Assembly (NCBI GenBank): GCA_027924585.1 | Contig: BSBM01000597.1 | Coordinates: forward strand, 3,859,501 to 3,923,500 | Length of the DNA stretch: 64,000 nucleotides | From: Larix kaempferi | Taxonomy: Eukaryota; Streptophyta; Pinopsida; Pinales; Pinaceae | Direction of reading: 5' to 3' | Part shown: piece by piece, positions 11,400 to 22,877 of the stretch | Position numbering within the stretch: the first letter of the stretch is position 1 | Layout: every line of letters starts with the position of its first letter | Position numbers and translations under genes: made by a program | The notes under the pieces: model-generated | Seen by the model: only the letters and a program-made list of their open reading frames with translations | Databases searched by the model: none | Told to the model about the DNA's origin: nothing

Positions 11400-12202
11400 A
11401 GCACAAAAATTATGTTATGATTAACACCCAAAGAAAAATTAACTTTCTATAAATCCGATATAAAATATAAAATGAAAATCATTCTAAATTGTCATCAAAT
11501 TTTATTTAACATAAGAAACTGGTGGAATTTGAAATTCCAAGCTAGAACTTGAGTTAATAATTAGTGTAAAAATGTGGTTGCTTTGAACGAAGAAAATTGC
11601 TCGGTGCAGGGGAGGTGGAGACCGAAAAGGTGGAGGAATGCCAAAGTGGGATAGGGATATTGCAGGAGAACTGGAACGTTTTATATATATTTATGATTTT
11701 TACCTTATCTTTAATTTTATTATGTCAACATACTATTATATGATGTCGTGAATTTTAGTTTACTTATCTGCAATTTTGCTATGTCATCATACTTTCATAT
11801 GATGTCATAAATTTTACTTTACTTATTTGCAATATATGTCGTGATGTTAGCGAAGGTGTTCCCAGAATTTGATGTTCTTTATTTTCGATTCCATCACTTA
11901 TTTGAATGATATTTTTAAATATAAATATCAAATAGAACATGACACATTATTAATGTGGAAATCTACAAATTCAAATCATAAAAGTAAGTTTGTTTGAAAT
12001 GATTTGCTTGCCATTCTTTATGCTTTGAGTCTGAAAATGGATGTTAAAGTATGTTCCGAGGGAAACCAAACTATAAAACATAGTTTGAGATGTTATAATA
12101 TTAGTTAAAACAAGAAAATATTGTTTATTTCCGAGAATGTTAAAAGTTAATATAAGCATTCTCACCATATAACTATTAAACTAGTTAATAGAAATAAACT
12201 AA
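11400..12202. other. Spacer, no gene recognised
   Basis: AT-rich sequence. A weak doublet of TATGTCA(A/T)CATACT(A/T)TYATATGATGTC words occurs near 11720-11810. No domain-bearing frame. Confidence 0.5.
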
Positions 12203-12308
12203 CATAAACCTTAAATTAATTAATATAAACATAAAAACAAATACTATTTAATAAACATAAACATTAAATTAATTAATATAAATATAAAAACAAATATTAT
12301 TTAATAAT
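12203..12308. repeat. 53 bp AT-rich tandem duplication
   Basis: CATAAACMTTAAATTAATT begins at 12203 and 12256. The two copies are almost identical. Confidence 0.85.
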
Positions 12309-12479
12309 CATACCCATTTTCTTAACCACCACTTAATTGAAGCTTATTTAAATCTCAATCAAGATGTATTTAAGAATAACAAGAATACGACAACCGTGGA
12401 ATGAATTCCCACTCCACTTGTTACACTAAGGTTAATCTTGTTGATTCACTCAAGGAATTCCAAAATCTATGATAATATC

Positions 12480-13100
12480 TAAACACCTATCGGTGTAACT
12501 AGCTTTTTTTAATCATCATATGTGATTGGTATCATTATCTGATCCTTGGGCTGAAGATCGCTTTGGCTGAGGTACATGCTTCATTGTAAAAACCATTCAT
12601 GTTGTATTTTTTGCCAGAATATTCAACTTAGTGTCTAGATTTGTGAGAGTTTTAATCAAAAGATTGAATCTATTATTGAGATAGTCTATTCTATCATTGA
12701 GGTTTTGGAACTGTGATTGAACCTCATATGCCTTCCTATCTTTCTCTTCCTATTTATCCCTTAGAACTTTTCCCAACAGTGTTTTGGTTTGCAAGTATAT
12801 GAGAACAGTTTTGGCATGTTCGGTCTCCCTAGTATGGGAGGTGCTAGCATCTTGAATCCAATTATGCAGGTCTTGTTGTTATGCTTCAATGAGGAGAGTG
12901 TCATTCTCTCTATCAACCCAAGCTTCTGCATATTGCAACTTTCCTTTGACATTCTCAAAAGAGGTGGTAAGTTGCTTATGCCTCCTCAATTTCATTTTTC
13001 ACTCTCGGCATGTGGTTATAACTATAGGTTTTCCTACTGGGATTCCCCCTTTCCCTTCTATTGCAAACCATGGTTGCAAATAGAAGAATTGAAATGAAAA
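12480..13100 (-). pseudogene. Unassigned coiled-coil coding relic
   Basis: Read on the minus strand with two in-frame stops, about 12970-12530 gives a continuous helical, charged sequence. It includes YAEAWVDRENDTLL, DLHNWIQDASTSHTRE, KTLLGKVLRDK, SQFQNLNDRIDYLNNRFNLL and KTLTNLDTKLNIL. Heptad spacing of hydrophobics suggests a coiled coil. The style resembles gag-like or accessory proteins of plant mobile elements, but I recognise no family. It lies downstream of the LINE 3' end on the same strand. Confidence 0.4.
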
Positions 13101-13143
13101 TTGAGAATGCGAGGGAAAAGTTACCAAAGTTTATGTTTATCAC

Positions 13144-13783
13144 CTATGTTATGTGCTTGTTCCCTAGATGTTGCACCTGTGCACTGCTCATCTTCTGATT
13201 TCCCCTGAATTTTCCAATGTTGATGTCTGTCACCTCAAGGACATGCGTGTTCTCTAGACACCGAACATGTGCTATGCTCGCCTTCCTATTTCCTGCAACA
13301 TTGCTTTTTGTTGGTTGTGAAGTAGTTCCGATTTCAAATACCATTGAATTTCTTTCTTTTTTCCTTCCTTCTGAATCCCAAACTACAACCCGACTCCTTA
13401 CACTATTAGTGCCATCACAGTAATCCGTGCATTTTTCTGAATGTGAATGAGTGAGCTCTTTCTTAGCTAAGAGATTTGATGCCACTAGGAGTCGTGAGGA
13501 GGAGATGCATAGGATTTTTAAACTTGAGATTCTTTCCTCTATCTAAACAATTCCCATCATCCACCATGATAATTAAATAGATCCTTAGTTCTCCATCATT
13601 TCCTCCTTTGTCACCATGATTACCCATCTCAAAATTGGTAGGTCCGTCTTCCGTAGGCCTTCCTTCACTCGTGTTCATCCTTACAACCATCACATTGAAT
13701 AAATGATTGAGAGGAAATGGTTTTCCTCCTCTCATTATAGGACTCCTTATGTTCTTGCATGGGAGGGGCATGTGGCATCCCAA
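13144..13783 (-). pseudogene. Unrecognised minus-strand reading frames
   Basis: Two overlapping frames, 13783-13463 (106 codons) and 13485-13144 (113 codons), have ordinary amino-acid composition, are not low complexity, and lie between the LINE end and the coiled-coil relic. I recognise no motif. They may be a LINE 3' untranslated region, a captured host exon, or chance. Confidence 0.25.
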
Positions 13784-13789
13784 GCCTTG

Positions 13790-13895
13790 GCCACTTTCAT
13801 TGGCTCGTGGTTTCCCTTCAGTCCACTAACTTGCACCCAACTCGGGGTGTGAAGATCCTCATTCGCTATCTTTTGGCATTCCTCCTTCCACTTAG
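13790..13895 (-). pseudogene. Possible C-terminal end of the LINE ORF2, separated by an LTR element
   Basis: On the minus strand this reads KWKEECQKIANEDLHTPSWV and continues to AWDATCP. When the chromovirus at 13896-18348 and one target-site copy are removed, it follows the LINE RNase H tail (ANEGVLHENENTNLAWTALQ at about 18360-18430), with a one-base frame difference. This supports an insertion into LINE sequence. Confidence 0.5.
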
Positions 13896-14300
13896 TGTTA
13901 GGAACCCTTGTCTACCCTTCTATTTACTTTGTTAGTATATTGTTGTTGGATGCATATGCTTTGTAAGTCATCCCGTAGCATTTGTTGATCCATAGTTTGT
14001 CTTATTTTTGTTGGATGCATATGCTTTGTAAGTCGTCCTGTAGTAATTGTTGATCCATATTTTGTATTGGCCCATGGTTTGTATTGACACATGGTATTGA
14101 CCCATGGTATTGGCGCCTAGACTTAGTATATAAGTTGGTGTTGAGACCAATGAAGGCATCGTGAAGTTATTTGTATTGAGCTTGCTCAAAGGAGGTTGCC
14201 CCCTCGAAGTGGCCTGGGATCAATATAAAAGTGATTCTGAGTTCTGTTATTTCTGCTATCTTGTGTGTTTTCATTAATTAATTATTGCAGGTTCTTCACA
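13896..14300 (+). repeat. 5' LTR of the chromovirus
   Basis: 405 bp, TG...CA. It has a TATATAAG box at 14127-14134. It contains an internal duplication: TTGTTGGATGCATATGCTTTG occurs at about 13944 and 14009, followed by similar sequence to GATCCATA. Confidence 0.93.
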
Positions 14301-14302
14301 TC

Positions 14303-14314
14303 TGGTATTAGAGC
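14303..14314 (+). other. Primer binding site, initiator tRNA-Met type
   Basis: TGGTATTAGAGC begins two bases after the 5' LTR. It differs by one base from the usual plant TGGTATCAGAGC site. Confidence 0.85.
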
Positions 14315-14724
14315 ACTTTCTTGGGCTCGCTGGGTGAAATTTCTGTCAATTTTTTTTTTCTCGCATATGTTGCAACTTCGAATTTGGGAATAATTCCTAT
14401 CCACCTAACTATGGGAAGTACTTGGGCATAAGCCCTAAAACTTATTGTGAGGAGTACCACAGGAACCCCAAAGTCGCTAACCCATTGAGAGGACCTGCCA
14501 GCGAAAAGGGCAATGACCCCTACTTGATTGACTAGTTCCCACCCGTGAGGTAAACCAAGAGCTGTCATTTGTGGCAAAGCGGTTATCAGTTTTACCTAAG
14601 CCATGGAATGAGGGGTACTACCCCAATACGCAAGTCGTCAGACAGCATTGGTGGCCAAGTGAATCCCCTAAACCGATAGGAAGCCGAACATACCTGGGGT
14701 CCATATCTATTTTCAGCTGAACTA

Positions 14725-14935
14725 TTGTTGATCACTGCTACGTCGTTTCAGCTCCAGCCATTTCAGATCCATTCTAAAAGTCGTTCCAGATCCATCTGTT
14801 TCAGATCTATTTTAGATCCAGCCGTTTTCAATCCATTTGGCGTCGTTTCAGATCCCTCTGTTTCTGATCACTTCCGCGTCGTTGCAGATCTATCTGTTTC
14901 AGATCCCTTCCACGCCGTAGCAGCGCCATTCTGAA
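14725..14935 (+). repeat. Leader repeat of CAGATCC-type words
   Basis: The 5' untranslated leader of the chromovirus contains repeated GTCGTTTCAGATCC / CTGTTTCAGATC words, at least six times in about 200 bp. The rest of the leader (14935-15400) is pyrimidine-rich and ends in C8A18 at 15365-15390. Confidence 0.7.
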
Positions 14936-15400
14936 AAATAAATAAATAAATAATTTTTTTCTCCATATCTCCCTTGTTTTCACTTCGTTTCCCTTGAAAC
15001 TTCCCTGGAACCCCTGTAATCCCATTCTGCATATTTTATTCCTACGGACCCTATCCCAAATTCCACTTCCCAAAGCCAGAAATCCCACATTTGTCTATTT
15101 TTACGGTTTGCCATAACTTTTTCAATTTTCACCCACTCGCCTCCAAATTTTTCCACCGTGTTCATTCCCTATTTCTGCTTCTTTGTCCCTCTTTGACAAA
15201 TTTTCCCATTCTTTCACCCCGCTTCTGAAATCCCCATTTTTTGTTTCCCTGTCCCTCAGAAAGTGTCGAAAACCTAGTTAAACCCAAATTACCCCTCCGA
15301 GTTTTTCCCAAATCCAAATTTCCCTTTACTAAATAAGCTTTTGTTTGTGTTTTTCTATCCATTCCCCCCCCCAAAAAAAAAAAAAAAAAATCTCCTGGTT

Positions 15401-16357
15401 ATGGTTGTCACCCGCGCAGGAGCAAAAACCATGGAGGAAACACTTGCAGCCATCCAAACCAAACTCCAAGATCTGGATGAAAATTTTCTCAGCCTCCATC
15501 TTCAGCATTCAGCCATAAACAATAATCGATAGCAAGAATATTCTGCAGCCAATGGGTTCTATTCTTCCAGCAATTTTCGTGGTCCGAAGCTTGAATTTCC
15601 TTACTTCAATGGTACCGATCCGACTGGATGGATCTATCGTGCAGAACAGTATTTCAGTTTGCATAATACTTTTGATGTCTAAAAAGTTCCACTTGCATCC
15701 TTTCATTTGGAACAGGAAGCCCTTCAATGGTACTGTTGGTACATCAAGGCTCATGACGAGCCAAAATGGACAAATTTTTCCCAACTCCTTTTGCAACGAT
15801 TTGGTCCTAGTGCTTTTGATGACTTCACCGGAGCACTCACTAAACTTTGTCAAAGTGACACTGTGAGAGAGTATCAGACATAATTTGAGAAACTAGCCAA
15901 TCACATAGAAGGATTGTCTAATGAATTCTACAGGAGATGTTTTATCAGTGGTCTCAAGGATGAAATCCGCTCAGAGGTCAAAATGTTATGTCCCAACATA
16001 ATGATGTAAGTCCTAGGGTTGGCTAAGTTGGCAGAGGATAAGATCGCAGCCCAACAATGCTCCAAACCCACCTTTGTTCCCTTCATAAATATGGATTCCC
16101 AACGACCTCCCATCACGTCAACTCCTCAACCAACTCTTATGAAGCATTTTTCTAAAACAGAGATGCAGGCACGTAGAGAAAAAGGGATTTGTTATAATTG
16201 TGATGAGAAATTCACTCGGGGACATAAATGTGTTCAGCAAAAGCTCTATCTCTTGGATGTGGATTCTCCTCCTGCCTCTGAACTTGGTGAAGAAGCTCTA
16301 GATACAATCGATGATCAGGTCAACATTCAGCACCCGCTTGTCGACCCCCCATCTTAG
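15401..16357 (+). pseudogene. gag of the chromovirus
   Basis: The start at 15401 (MVVTRAGAKTMEE) follows the leader and fits gag of this lineage. The conserved gag core reads KLEFPYFNGTDPTGWIYRAEQYF, in pieces, at about 15590-15660, then EALQWYWYIKAHDEPKW. A zinc knuckle (CYNC...GHKC) is at 16190-16231. Several in-frame stops (for example near 15530, 15680 and 15882) break it. The product would be the capsid and nucleocapsid polyprotein. Confidence 0.85.
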
Positions 16358-16394
16358 GACAACCCACCAGAGATCTCTCTCCATGCTGTAACCG

Positions 16395-16965
16395 GTGTCA
16401 CCACCCCATAAACAATGCGGGTCAGGGGTTACTTCAAGAAGCTCCCTCTTACCATACTCATTGACTCCAATAGCACTCATAACTTCATTGACCCTCGGAT
16501 TGCCAAATAAGCTGATTGTTTTGTCCATCCTTGCTCCAACTTTGAAGTCATGGTTGCCAATGGGGGCACCTTACCTTGCAAGGGGAAGTTTCACAATGTG
16601 CGTATCTCTCTAGAAGATTATAACCTGCGCTCTGACATGTTTTCCTTGTCCTTAGGAGGATGTGATGTGGTTTTGGGCATTCAATGGTTACGCACACTTG
16701 GCCCCATCTTATGGGATTTTGTTAAACTTTGGATGCAGTTTTCAGTCAATGGGAAACAACACAAATTTAAGGGCTTACAACAAGGGTCTCTCCGCATCAT
16801 TAGTTCACATCGCGTGGAAAAGATCCTTAAGAAGAATTTACATGGTGTAATCGCTCAACTCCATTCCATTCAGATGCACCCATCAATGGTCTCCCTTAGG
16901 TCCTTGGATAAATCTGCAGGTGTCCTTGCTGAACCAGTGGGCTTGTTGCATTTAAGAGACTTTTC
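16395..16965 (+). pseudogene. Retropepsin domain of the chromovirus
   Basis: About 16450-16500 encodes LTILIDSNSTHNFIDPRIA, the aspartic-protease active-site segment normally D-S-G-S-T-H-N-F; here the glycine is Asn. The second landmark, DVVLGIQWLRTLGPI, is near 16660-16715. After the linker (AEPVGLLHLRD, ~16930-16960) the frame jumps straight into RNase H, so the entire reverse transcriptase is deleted at about 16960. Confidence 0.85.
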
Positions 16966-17915
16966 CTGTAAGAATTTAGCCGCATCTATATCTTAGCAGG
17001 AAATGATGGCTATTTTGCATGTAGTACAGAAGTGGCAGCCATACCTATTAGGGAATTATTTCTACATCAAGACTGATCTCCAGAGTCTAAAAAATTTTGG
17101 AGAACAATGGGTCTCCTCCCCAGCACACCTGAAATGGGTTATCCAACTCATGGTTTATGCCTATGCGATCACTTACAAGAAGGGTCAGGACAATATGGTG
17201 GCAGATGCTCCTTCTCGCACATTTGATGACCTAGTTTCTCTTATAGCTATTTCTCTACTTATTCCAAATTGGTTGCAATATGTTCAACATGACTATCTCT
17301 TCTATGAACTCCATGCTTCTTCATCAACAGGGCACTCTGGGTTCCTCAAAATGTATGACCTGGAACAATGTAACTTCTTTTGGCAGAGACTGAAAAATGA
17401 CAATTCAACAGATGGTGGCTGACTGTGATACTTGCCAGGTCAACAAGGGTGAAACGACACTCCTTTCGAGACTGCTCGAACCCTTGCCCATCCCACACAA
17501 ATTTGGGCAATTATTTCTATTGATTTCCTAGACGCACTCCAGTGGTACAATACCACATCTAAAAGGACACCATATGAAGCAGTCTATGGATAGGCGCCAT
17601 CAGCTCTTCTTCCATACACCCTTAGCAGCTCCCCAATTCAGGCAATTGACTCAGTTCTTCGAAACCGTGATCAGATTCTTCTCATTCTATAGGACAATCT
17701 TCACATGGAAAGAATTCAACTGAAACAACAAGCCGATCAACACCGTTCTGAGCGCACTTTTCATGCAACTGATATGGTTCTTCTTCGTCTACAGCCTTAC
17801 AAGCAGCCCTCCCTGAAACTCAAAAGGTGTCAGTGGCCCGGAATGCCACCCGAGGACGCTACAGGGGAACCACTCCTTCAGATTCTGCATCAATTTCCAC
17901 ATCTAAATCTTTGAG
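16960..17915 (+). pseudogene. RNase H and partial integrase of the chromovirus
   Basis: RNase H begins FSCKNLAASIS and continues QEMMAILHVVQKWQPYLLG, IKTDLQSLKNF, YKKGQDNMVADAPSR. The integrase zinc-binding part follows (GHSGFLKMYD...FFWQRLKND, CDTCQVNKG). At about 17530 the sequence jumps from SIDFLD to QWYNTTSKRTPYEAVYG, so the D,D-35-E core is missing. The C-terminal part (QQADQHRSERTF, VLLRLQPYKQPSLK) ends with a chromodomain-like tail (PPEDATGEPLLQI), also shortened. Confidence 0.85.
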
Positions 17916-17930
17916 GACAAAGCTTTTTCT

Positions 17931-17943
17931 AAGGGAGAGGGGA
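17931..17943 (+). other. Polypurine tract of the chromovirus
   Basis: AAGGGAGAGGGGA lies directly before the TGTTAGG start of the 3' LTR. Confidence 0.85.
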
Positions 17944-18348
17944 TGTTAGGAACCCATGTCAACCCTTCTATTTACTTTGTTAGTATATTGTTGTTGGATG
18001 CATATGCTTTGTAAGTCGTCCCGTAGTATTTGTTAATCCATAGTTTGTCTTATTGTTGTTGGATGCATATGCTTTGTAAGTTGTCCCATAGTAATTGTTG
18101 ATCCATATTTTGTATTAGCCCATGGTTTGTATTGACACATGGTATTGACCCATGGTATTGGTGCCTAGACTTAGTATATAAGTTGGTGTTGAGACCAATG
18201 AAATCACAGTGAAGTTCTTTGTATTGAGCTTGCTCAAAGGAGGTTGCCCCCTCGAAGTGGCCTGCGATCAATATAAAAGTGATTCTGAGTTCTGTTATTT
18301 CTGCTATCTCATGTGTTTTCATTAATTAATTATTGCAGGTTCTTCACA
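17944..18348 (+). repeat. 3' LTR of the chromovirus
   Basis: 405 bp, the same length as the 5' LTR with no net indel. About 20 substitutions separate the two. Confidence 0.93.
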
Positions 18349-18359
18349 CTTGGATGGGT

Positions 18360-18857
18360 TGGAGTGCAGTCCATGCGAGATTAGTGTTTTCATTTTCATG
18401 TAATACTCCTTCGTTGGCTAGTTTGTCTATGAGCTTATTTTCTTATCATTGTAAATCAGTGGGGATGATGACTATCTCCCTTTGAAGTTAGTGAGCCAGC
18501 TTCTCTATTTTGGATTCCATCCTCCAACATACAGATGGTTTGGAAATGTGGGAGCCTGATTGGAGTTTCTTGACTAGGTTAATTACCATCAAAGAGTCTC
18601 CTTCCATTATAATCTTGTTGAAGTTGTGATGGTTGGCTACTTGGAGTCCAAAATAGAGGGCATGCAATGTTGTTACTATCTCTACCAAGAGACCCTACAA
18701 ATACCCGAAGAATTGAGCCTCTCTCATTTTTTAAAATTCGTCCAAACATTGCTATACTCAGGTTGCCTTTAGAGGCCCCATCGAAGTTTAATTTTAGAAA
18801 AATTGTGGGGGGAGGTGACCATTTCATGGGGATCAAGTGATGGAGCTTGGTACCCAT
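18360..18857 (-). pseudogene. LINE RNase H domain (RVT_3 type)
   Basis: FLKLNFDGASKGNLSIAMFG holds the first catalytic Asp, and GLQVANHHNFNKIIMEGDS holds the Glu/Asp pair. The two halves are in different frames, with a shift near 18680. The tail runs on to ANEGVLHENENTNLAW near 18430-18370 and is then cut by the chromovirus. Confidence 0.85.
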
Positions 18858-19569
18858 AATGAATTGGTTTTGGATTTTGTTGATCCCCTCATATTTTATT
18901 ATTTGTTTTTCATGCGCATTACTCTACCTATCCTCTCGATTCCACTAATGGGAGTGCATAGTTTCTAATATACTTTGATGTAGCTACTTCCATACTTTTT
19001 TCTAAAGGAAGTGATGTTCCTTTGAATATTCTTATGTTTATCTATTTCCATATGTTCCATAGAAGAAGAACCGAGAATAGTTGTCAGACTCTATTGAGGA
19101 TTGGATTCTAAAAGTTGTTTATTTTCCAATGTTCTATGTTGTTCTGTATATTGTCTTGGTTCTGTCTAAATGCCAGAATGTTCTTGCCCCCTTGTCCCAT
19201 AGTTGATTAGTATATTTGCATTGGTTGAACAAATTTTCTTAGGTTTCAACCTCTTTTTGACATAAACTACATTTAAAGGTCCTTTGAAACTGTGCTTAAG
19301 AATTGTGTCCCATCTTAGCATCTTCTTCTGAGCCAATAACCATAGAAAGGTGTAGACCTTAGGCCATAATTTCCTCTTCCAGATCCGATCCCATAAGCCC
19401 CAATCTCTCTCTTGTTGACAATTTATTAACGTGAAGTAGCCTTCCTTAATTGTATAATTTCCTTGTTCTTTATGTCCCCATATTAATTGACCATGTCCAT
19501 GCTCCCATGGTATCCTTCTCTTGGATAATTCCTGCCATAGTGAGTCAAAATTTAGATTATTCCTTTCAT

Positions 19570-19850
19570 TTGACCATTTGCAGGGAAAAATTTAGACCTT
19601 GTGCTTATTTTTGACATTTTTTCCAAAAAAAAATCGTAATTTTCTTTTACTCTAAAAATCACCAAAATTGTCTAGAAACTATATAAAATCCTTATAAATT
19701 TGAATATTCTTAGAAAATATTGCCCAACACTTTATGGTTGGAAATTTAAGAATTCATAAGATTCACCAAGTGTTGGAAATTATGGGTTCTTAAAATTTTC
19801 CTTGGCCATTTTCTTTTGGGCATCCAAGTGTACCAATCCCTGCTTTTACC
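19570..19850. other. AT-rich insert within the LINE
   Basis: LINE coding similarity stops at about 19570 and resumes near 19850. Between them is AT-rich sequence containing a 9 bp perfect inverted repeat (CCAACACTT at 19724, AAGTGTTGG ending 19776). A small MITE or filler DNA is possible. Confidence 0.4.
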
Positions 19851-20876
19851 CTTTGGATTCTAGTACTGGTTAATCCATATCTTGTCCTACTGAAGTGGAT
19901 TTGTTATGAGGAATTCCCATTATGTTTTTTCTTCAAGCTTTGGAATTTGTTGCCATGCATATTTCCATAATGTTGTTGAAGTTCTATTCTTAACTTCCCC
20001 AAAGCTGTGCTTTTATATGGTATCTATTTTGCCAAGTTGAGGTCCATATCGTCGATTCAAGCTTGTTCCTTGATAGTTGAATTAAATCTTGGTGTTTAAT
20101 TTGCGGGGAATGCTTTGTTTTCCATAGTTGGCACCAATGGGTTTGGTTATTCTTGAGCTAATTCCAACAATTTTTTGCTGCTAAGGCCATGTTTTCTACC
20201 TTTGGATCTCTCGGGTTTAGACCTCCTGTCATTTTGGGTTTGCAAACCTACTCCTAGGACACAGTAGCCCATTTTTTATTGTCCTTTGATCCACCCCATA
20301 GGAAGGTTCTTTGCAAAGTTTTGATGGCTTTAATAACTTTTTTGGGGGCATCTAGAATGGAAAATAGGTAAGTTGGGAGAGCTTGTAGAACATACTTAAG
20401 AAAGAGTTAATTGACTTGCAAGGTTCAAGGTTCAAAAATACCAATTTGAAAGGCATTTTTCTAGACTTGAGAGGAGAGCCTCCCAAGAAGGGTTGGTGCG
20501 GGAACCATATAGCAAGGGATCTCCTAGGTCTTTGGATGGAAGGGAGCCCATTTTATAGCCTAGGATTCTGGTGATATTTATTTGAACAATGATAGGGTCA
20601 TTGAGGAAGAATATTTGAGATTTTTCTAAATTTATGGAAATTTAGGAAGCTTTTATGAAGGTATCAAGGATTTGTTGAAAGGTTATGGCTTCTTGAATGG
20701 TAGGAGTCCCAATCAACATTGTATCATCTACAAATAGTTGATGGGTGGTGATCAGGTACTCACCATGGGCCTTAAGGCCTTTGATAGTACATGAGAGTGA
20801 GGCTTCTTTGATTTCTCTTCCAATCCTTTATGCAATGAGGATATAAACAAAAAAGGAGATAGAGGATCTTGCTACC

Positions 20877-22092
20877 TGATACCACGTGTTTTTCATGAAT
20901 AAATACTATGACCAGGGTAAGATATCCAATGTATTGATTAAGATGAGACTAGCCTAAACATCTTTTTTTACAAGAAAAGTGGACTCATATACATGTGTAA
21001 GACCACACACAAACTTCAATAAGAAAATCTAAACTAGATGAGATTAGGGAGAAGAGGTATGCACCCTTTTAGAAGGTTGTCCTAGATACTCCCTTTCCTT
21101 TCTCTGGATCCACTCTGTGTTTCCCAACATCAACCTACAAAACCAGTAAATCCAACCTTTCTCAAGCCAATTTGACACTTAACAAAGAATGTAAAGGAAT
21201 TGAAATATGAGAAGAACATCAACTATCTAATCAATTTCAATATAAATGACAAAACATCCTTTATGTCAAGCAAAAATAAAAAAAGACACATGCCATTGGG
21301 GGAGGGAAAGATGTTAAATCTCAATTAAGACAATGAAATAAGTACAAGATATACCTTATAAATGCCCAACAAGTTATCGAACCTGTATATTCTAGTATCT
21401 TTGCTCATGCACTTCGATGATTCCACTCTGGTCCACTGGATATATTTGAGGGGTGAATCTACTTAGGGGCAACAAATTCAATATTCGGGGATGCAAGGGT
21501 CAGCAATATGGATTATTGATGGATAGGGATGAAGGGTGTGTAAGTGATTACTCCAGCATTCCTTTGGTAACTTGGGTGTCAAGGTGTTTCCCCTTCGTCC
21601 ATTTCGTTTCCCTTTTATGTTGAAGGAAATAGTTGTAGATGGTTACCAGGTAGTTTAGGGAAATGCAATCGGGCAAATTAGTTTGAAAATGTCCATAACT
21701 TATTTATTTCAAAATTTATATTTTTCTCATGAAATTATGGGTAATTCATGCACTACAAGAAGGAAACATGCAAATGATTTGTGACTTGCTAGTGTGCAAG
21801 GTGTGAATGGGAATTTTTTGATGTATTTGCATCGTTGTCAAGAGCAACATGTGAATGATTTGTGCCTTTTTAGTGTGCAAGGTGTGAATTTTACCTTTTT
21901 GTGGTTACATCTCTCATCATGAGAAGAGAAGGTGTTGAGATCTCACTTTCAATGATCAGGGCCATCAACGAGGGTCAAATAATGGGCTCTTTAATCCATA
22001 AGTGTCATTTTTGTGAACAAACCATGACACTTTCAGTGTCATCTTTTGAATTGTCATCACAGATGGATAAGTGTTGATTTGATTTATAACAG
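20877..22092 (-). repeat. Candidate 3' LTR of element T1
   Basis: On the minus strand this segment starts TGTTATA, directly after a purine tract (GGAGGCATC), and ends GTGGTATCA, exactly where LINE similarity begins. The length (~1.2 kb) matches the T2 LTR at 40133-41323, and both begin TGTTATA. I see no convincing similarity in the middle, so the call rests on position, termini and length. No gene is seen here. Confidence 0.4.
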
Positions 22093-22877
22093 ATGCCTCC
22101 TAATATGTGAGGTCAGAAGGGAACATGATGGATGAAATACATTATAATAAGTGGTGGAATGGGATGCATAGTAGAAAATGAGGATATTCCAAGACTCTTA
22201 GTTCTGACAAAGTACCTGCAAGTGAGAGATAGGTGTCAGACATTATTTTCCCTAAGATGGACATATCCATGCTTAAAATAATAGAACATGGCTGTCAAAT
22301 TGCATACACTGCAGATCCATGTTATATGTATGAATAATGTAGTGATCATGGCCACAAAATAATATATAGTGGATCCATGTGATATATAGAGGTGGATCAT
22401 GGCCATGAAGATGATGCACAATGGATCCATGCCAATTAGGAGATCACAATAATGAATAGATACATAGTGGACCTATGTCAATCTAGAGATCATAGCCACA
22501 AATAGATACATAATGGATTTATGTCTCAATCATGCATCAGGATAAAAATATGTAACTGAGATGAGAAATGGTTCTCCTAATGGTATCGATGTCATATGAG
22601 GTGTGGTACAGTATTGCGCAACTCGGCCAATAGAAAAATGTGAGGATGCTACTATTGGACCAAGGTTTTCCATCCAAATTGTCAAGAGGTGCGAATCCTA
22701 CCCAATGACCCATGTGAATAGATGATTTGAAGTCGAACATGGAGGATATCATTTGATTACCTGTCATTAATGTTACCATTAACAAACTTGAGGCAACCCA
22801 CCGATGATGATAATGGGCACCAAGGTACCTAGTACATTCTAGCAAGTGTGAATAGATGTCTTGGATTTGAACACTTG

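Larger units (their letters stand above)
13896..18348 (+). mobile_element. Ty3/gypsy chromovirus-type LTR retrotransposon, internally deleted
   Basis: Two 405 bp LTRs (TGTTAGGAAC...GTTCTTCACA) flank the element. Flanking pentamers CTTAG (13891-13895) and CTTGG (18349-18353) match at 4 of 5 positions, fitting a mutated 5 bp target-site duplication. The order is PBS, gag with zinc knuckle, protease, RNase H, integrase zinc-binding domain, integrase C-terminal part, polypurine tract. The reverse transcriptase and the integrase catalytic core are missing. The LTRs differ at about 20 positions (~5%, counted by eye), so it is an old, dead copy. It is nested in the minus-strand LINE. Confidence 0.92.
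18349..20876 (-). mobile_element. LINE (non-LTR retrotransposon) ORF2 fragment, 5'-truncated
   Basis: On the minus strand, high to low coordinate, there is a GIR*QDPLSPFLFI block at ~20885-20845 (normally GIRQGDPLSP), then the palm motif LFVDDTMLIG with FVDD at 20734-20723. The thumb follows (ALPTYLFSILDAPKKVIKAI, FLWGGSKDNKKWA, near 20400-20280). Then come a zf-RVT-like cysteine region (FKCSLCQKEVETE, CKYTNQLWDKG, near 19290-19190) and an RNase H (18857-18488: LKLNFDGASKGN, IIMEGDSLMVINL). This is the plant L1-type order. Stops and frameshifts are scattered throughout. The element is truncated upstream of the palm at ~20876. Confidence 0.88.

Noticed and set aside
12761-13097. Plus-strand gene at 12789-13097
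   Set aside because: The minus strand of the same DNA gives a coherent coiled-coil sequence over a longer stretch, so the plus-strand frames are shadows.
20860-20895. Primer binding site (TGGTATCAGG on the minus strand)
   Set aside because: The match coincides with the conserved GIRQ codons of the LINE reverse transcriptase or with the end of a candidate LTR. No LTR ends just before it in the right orientation.
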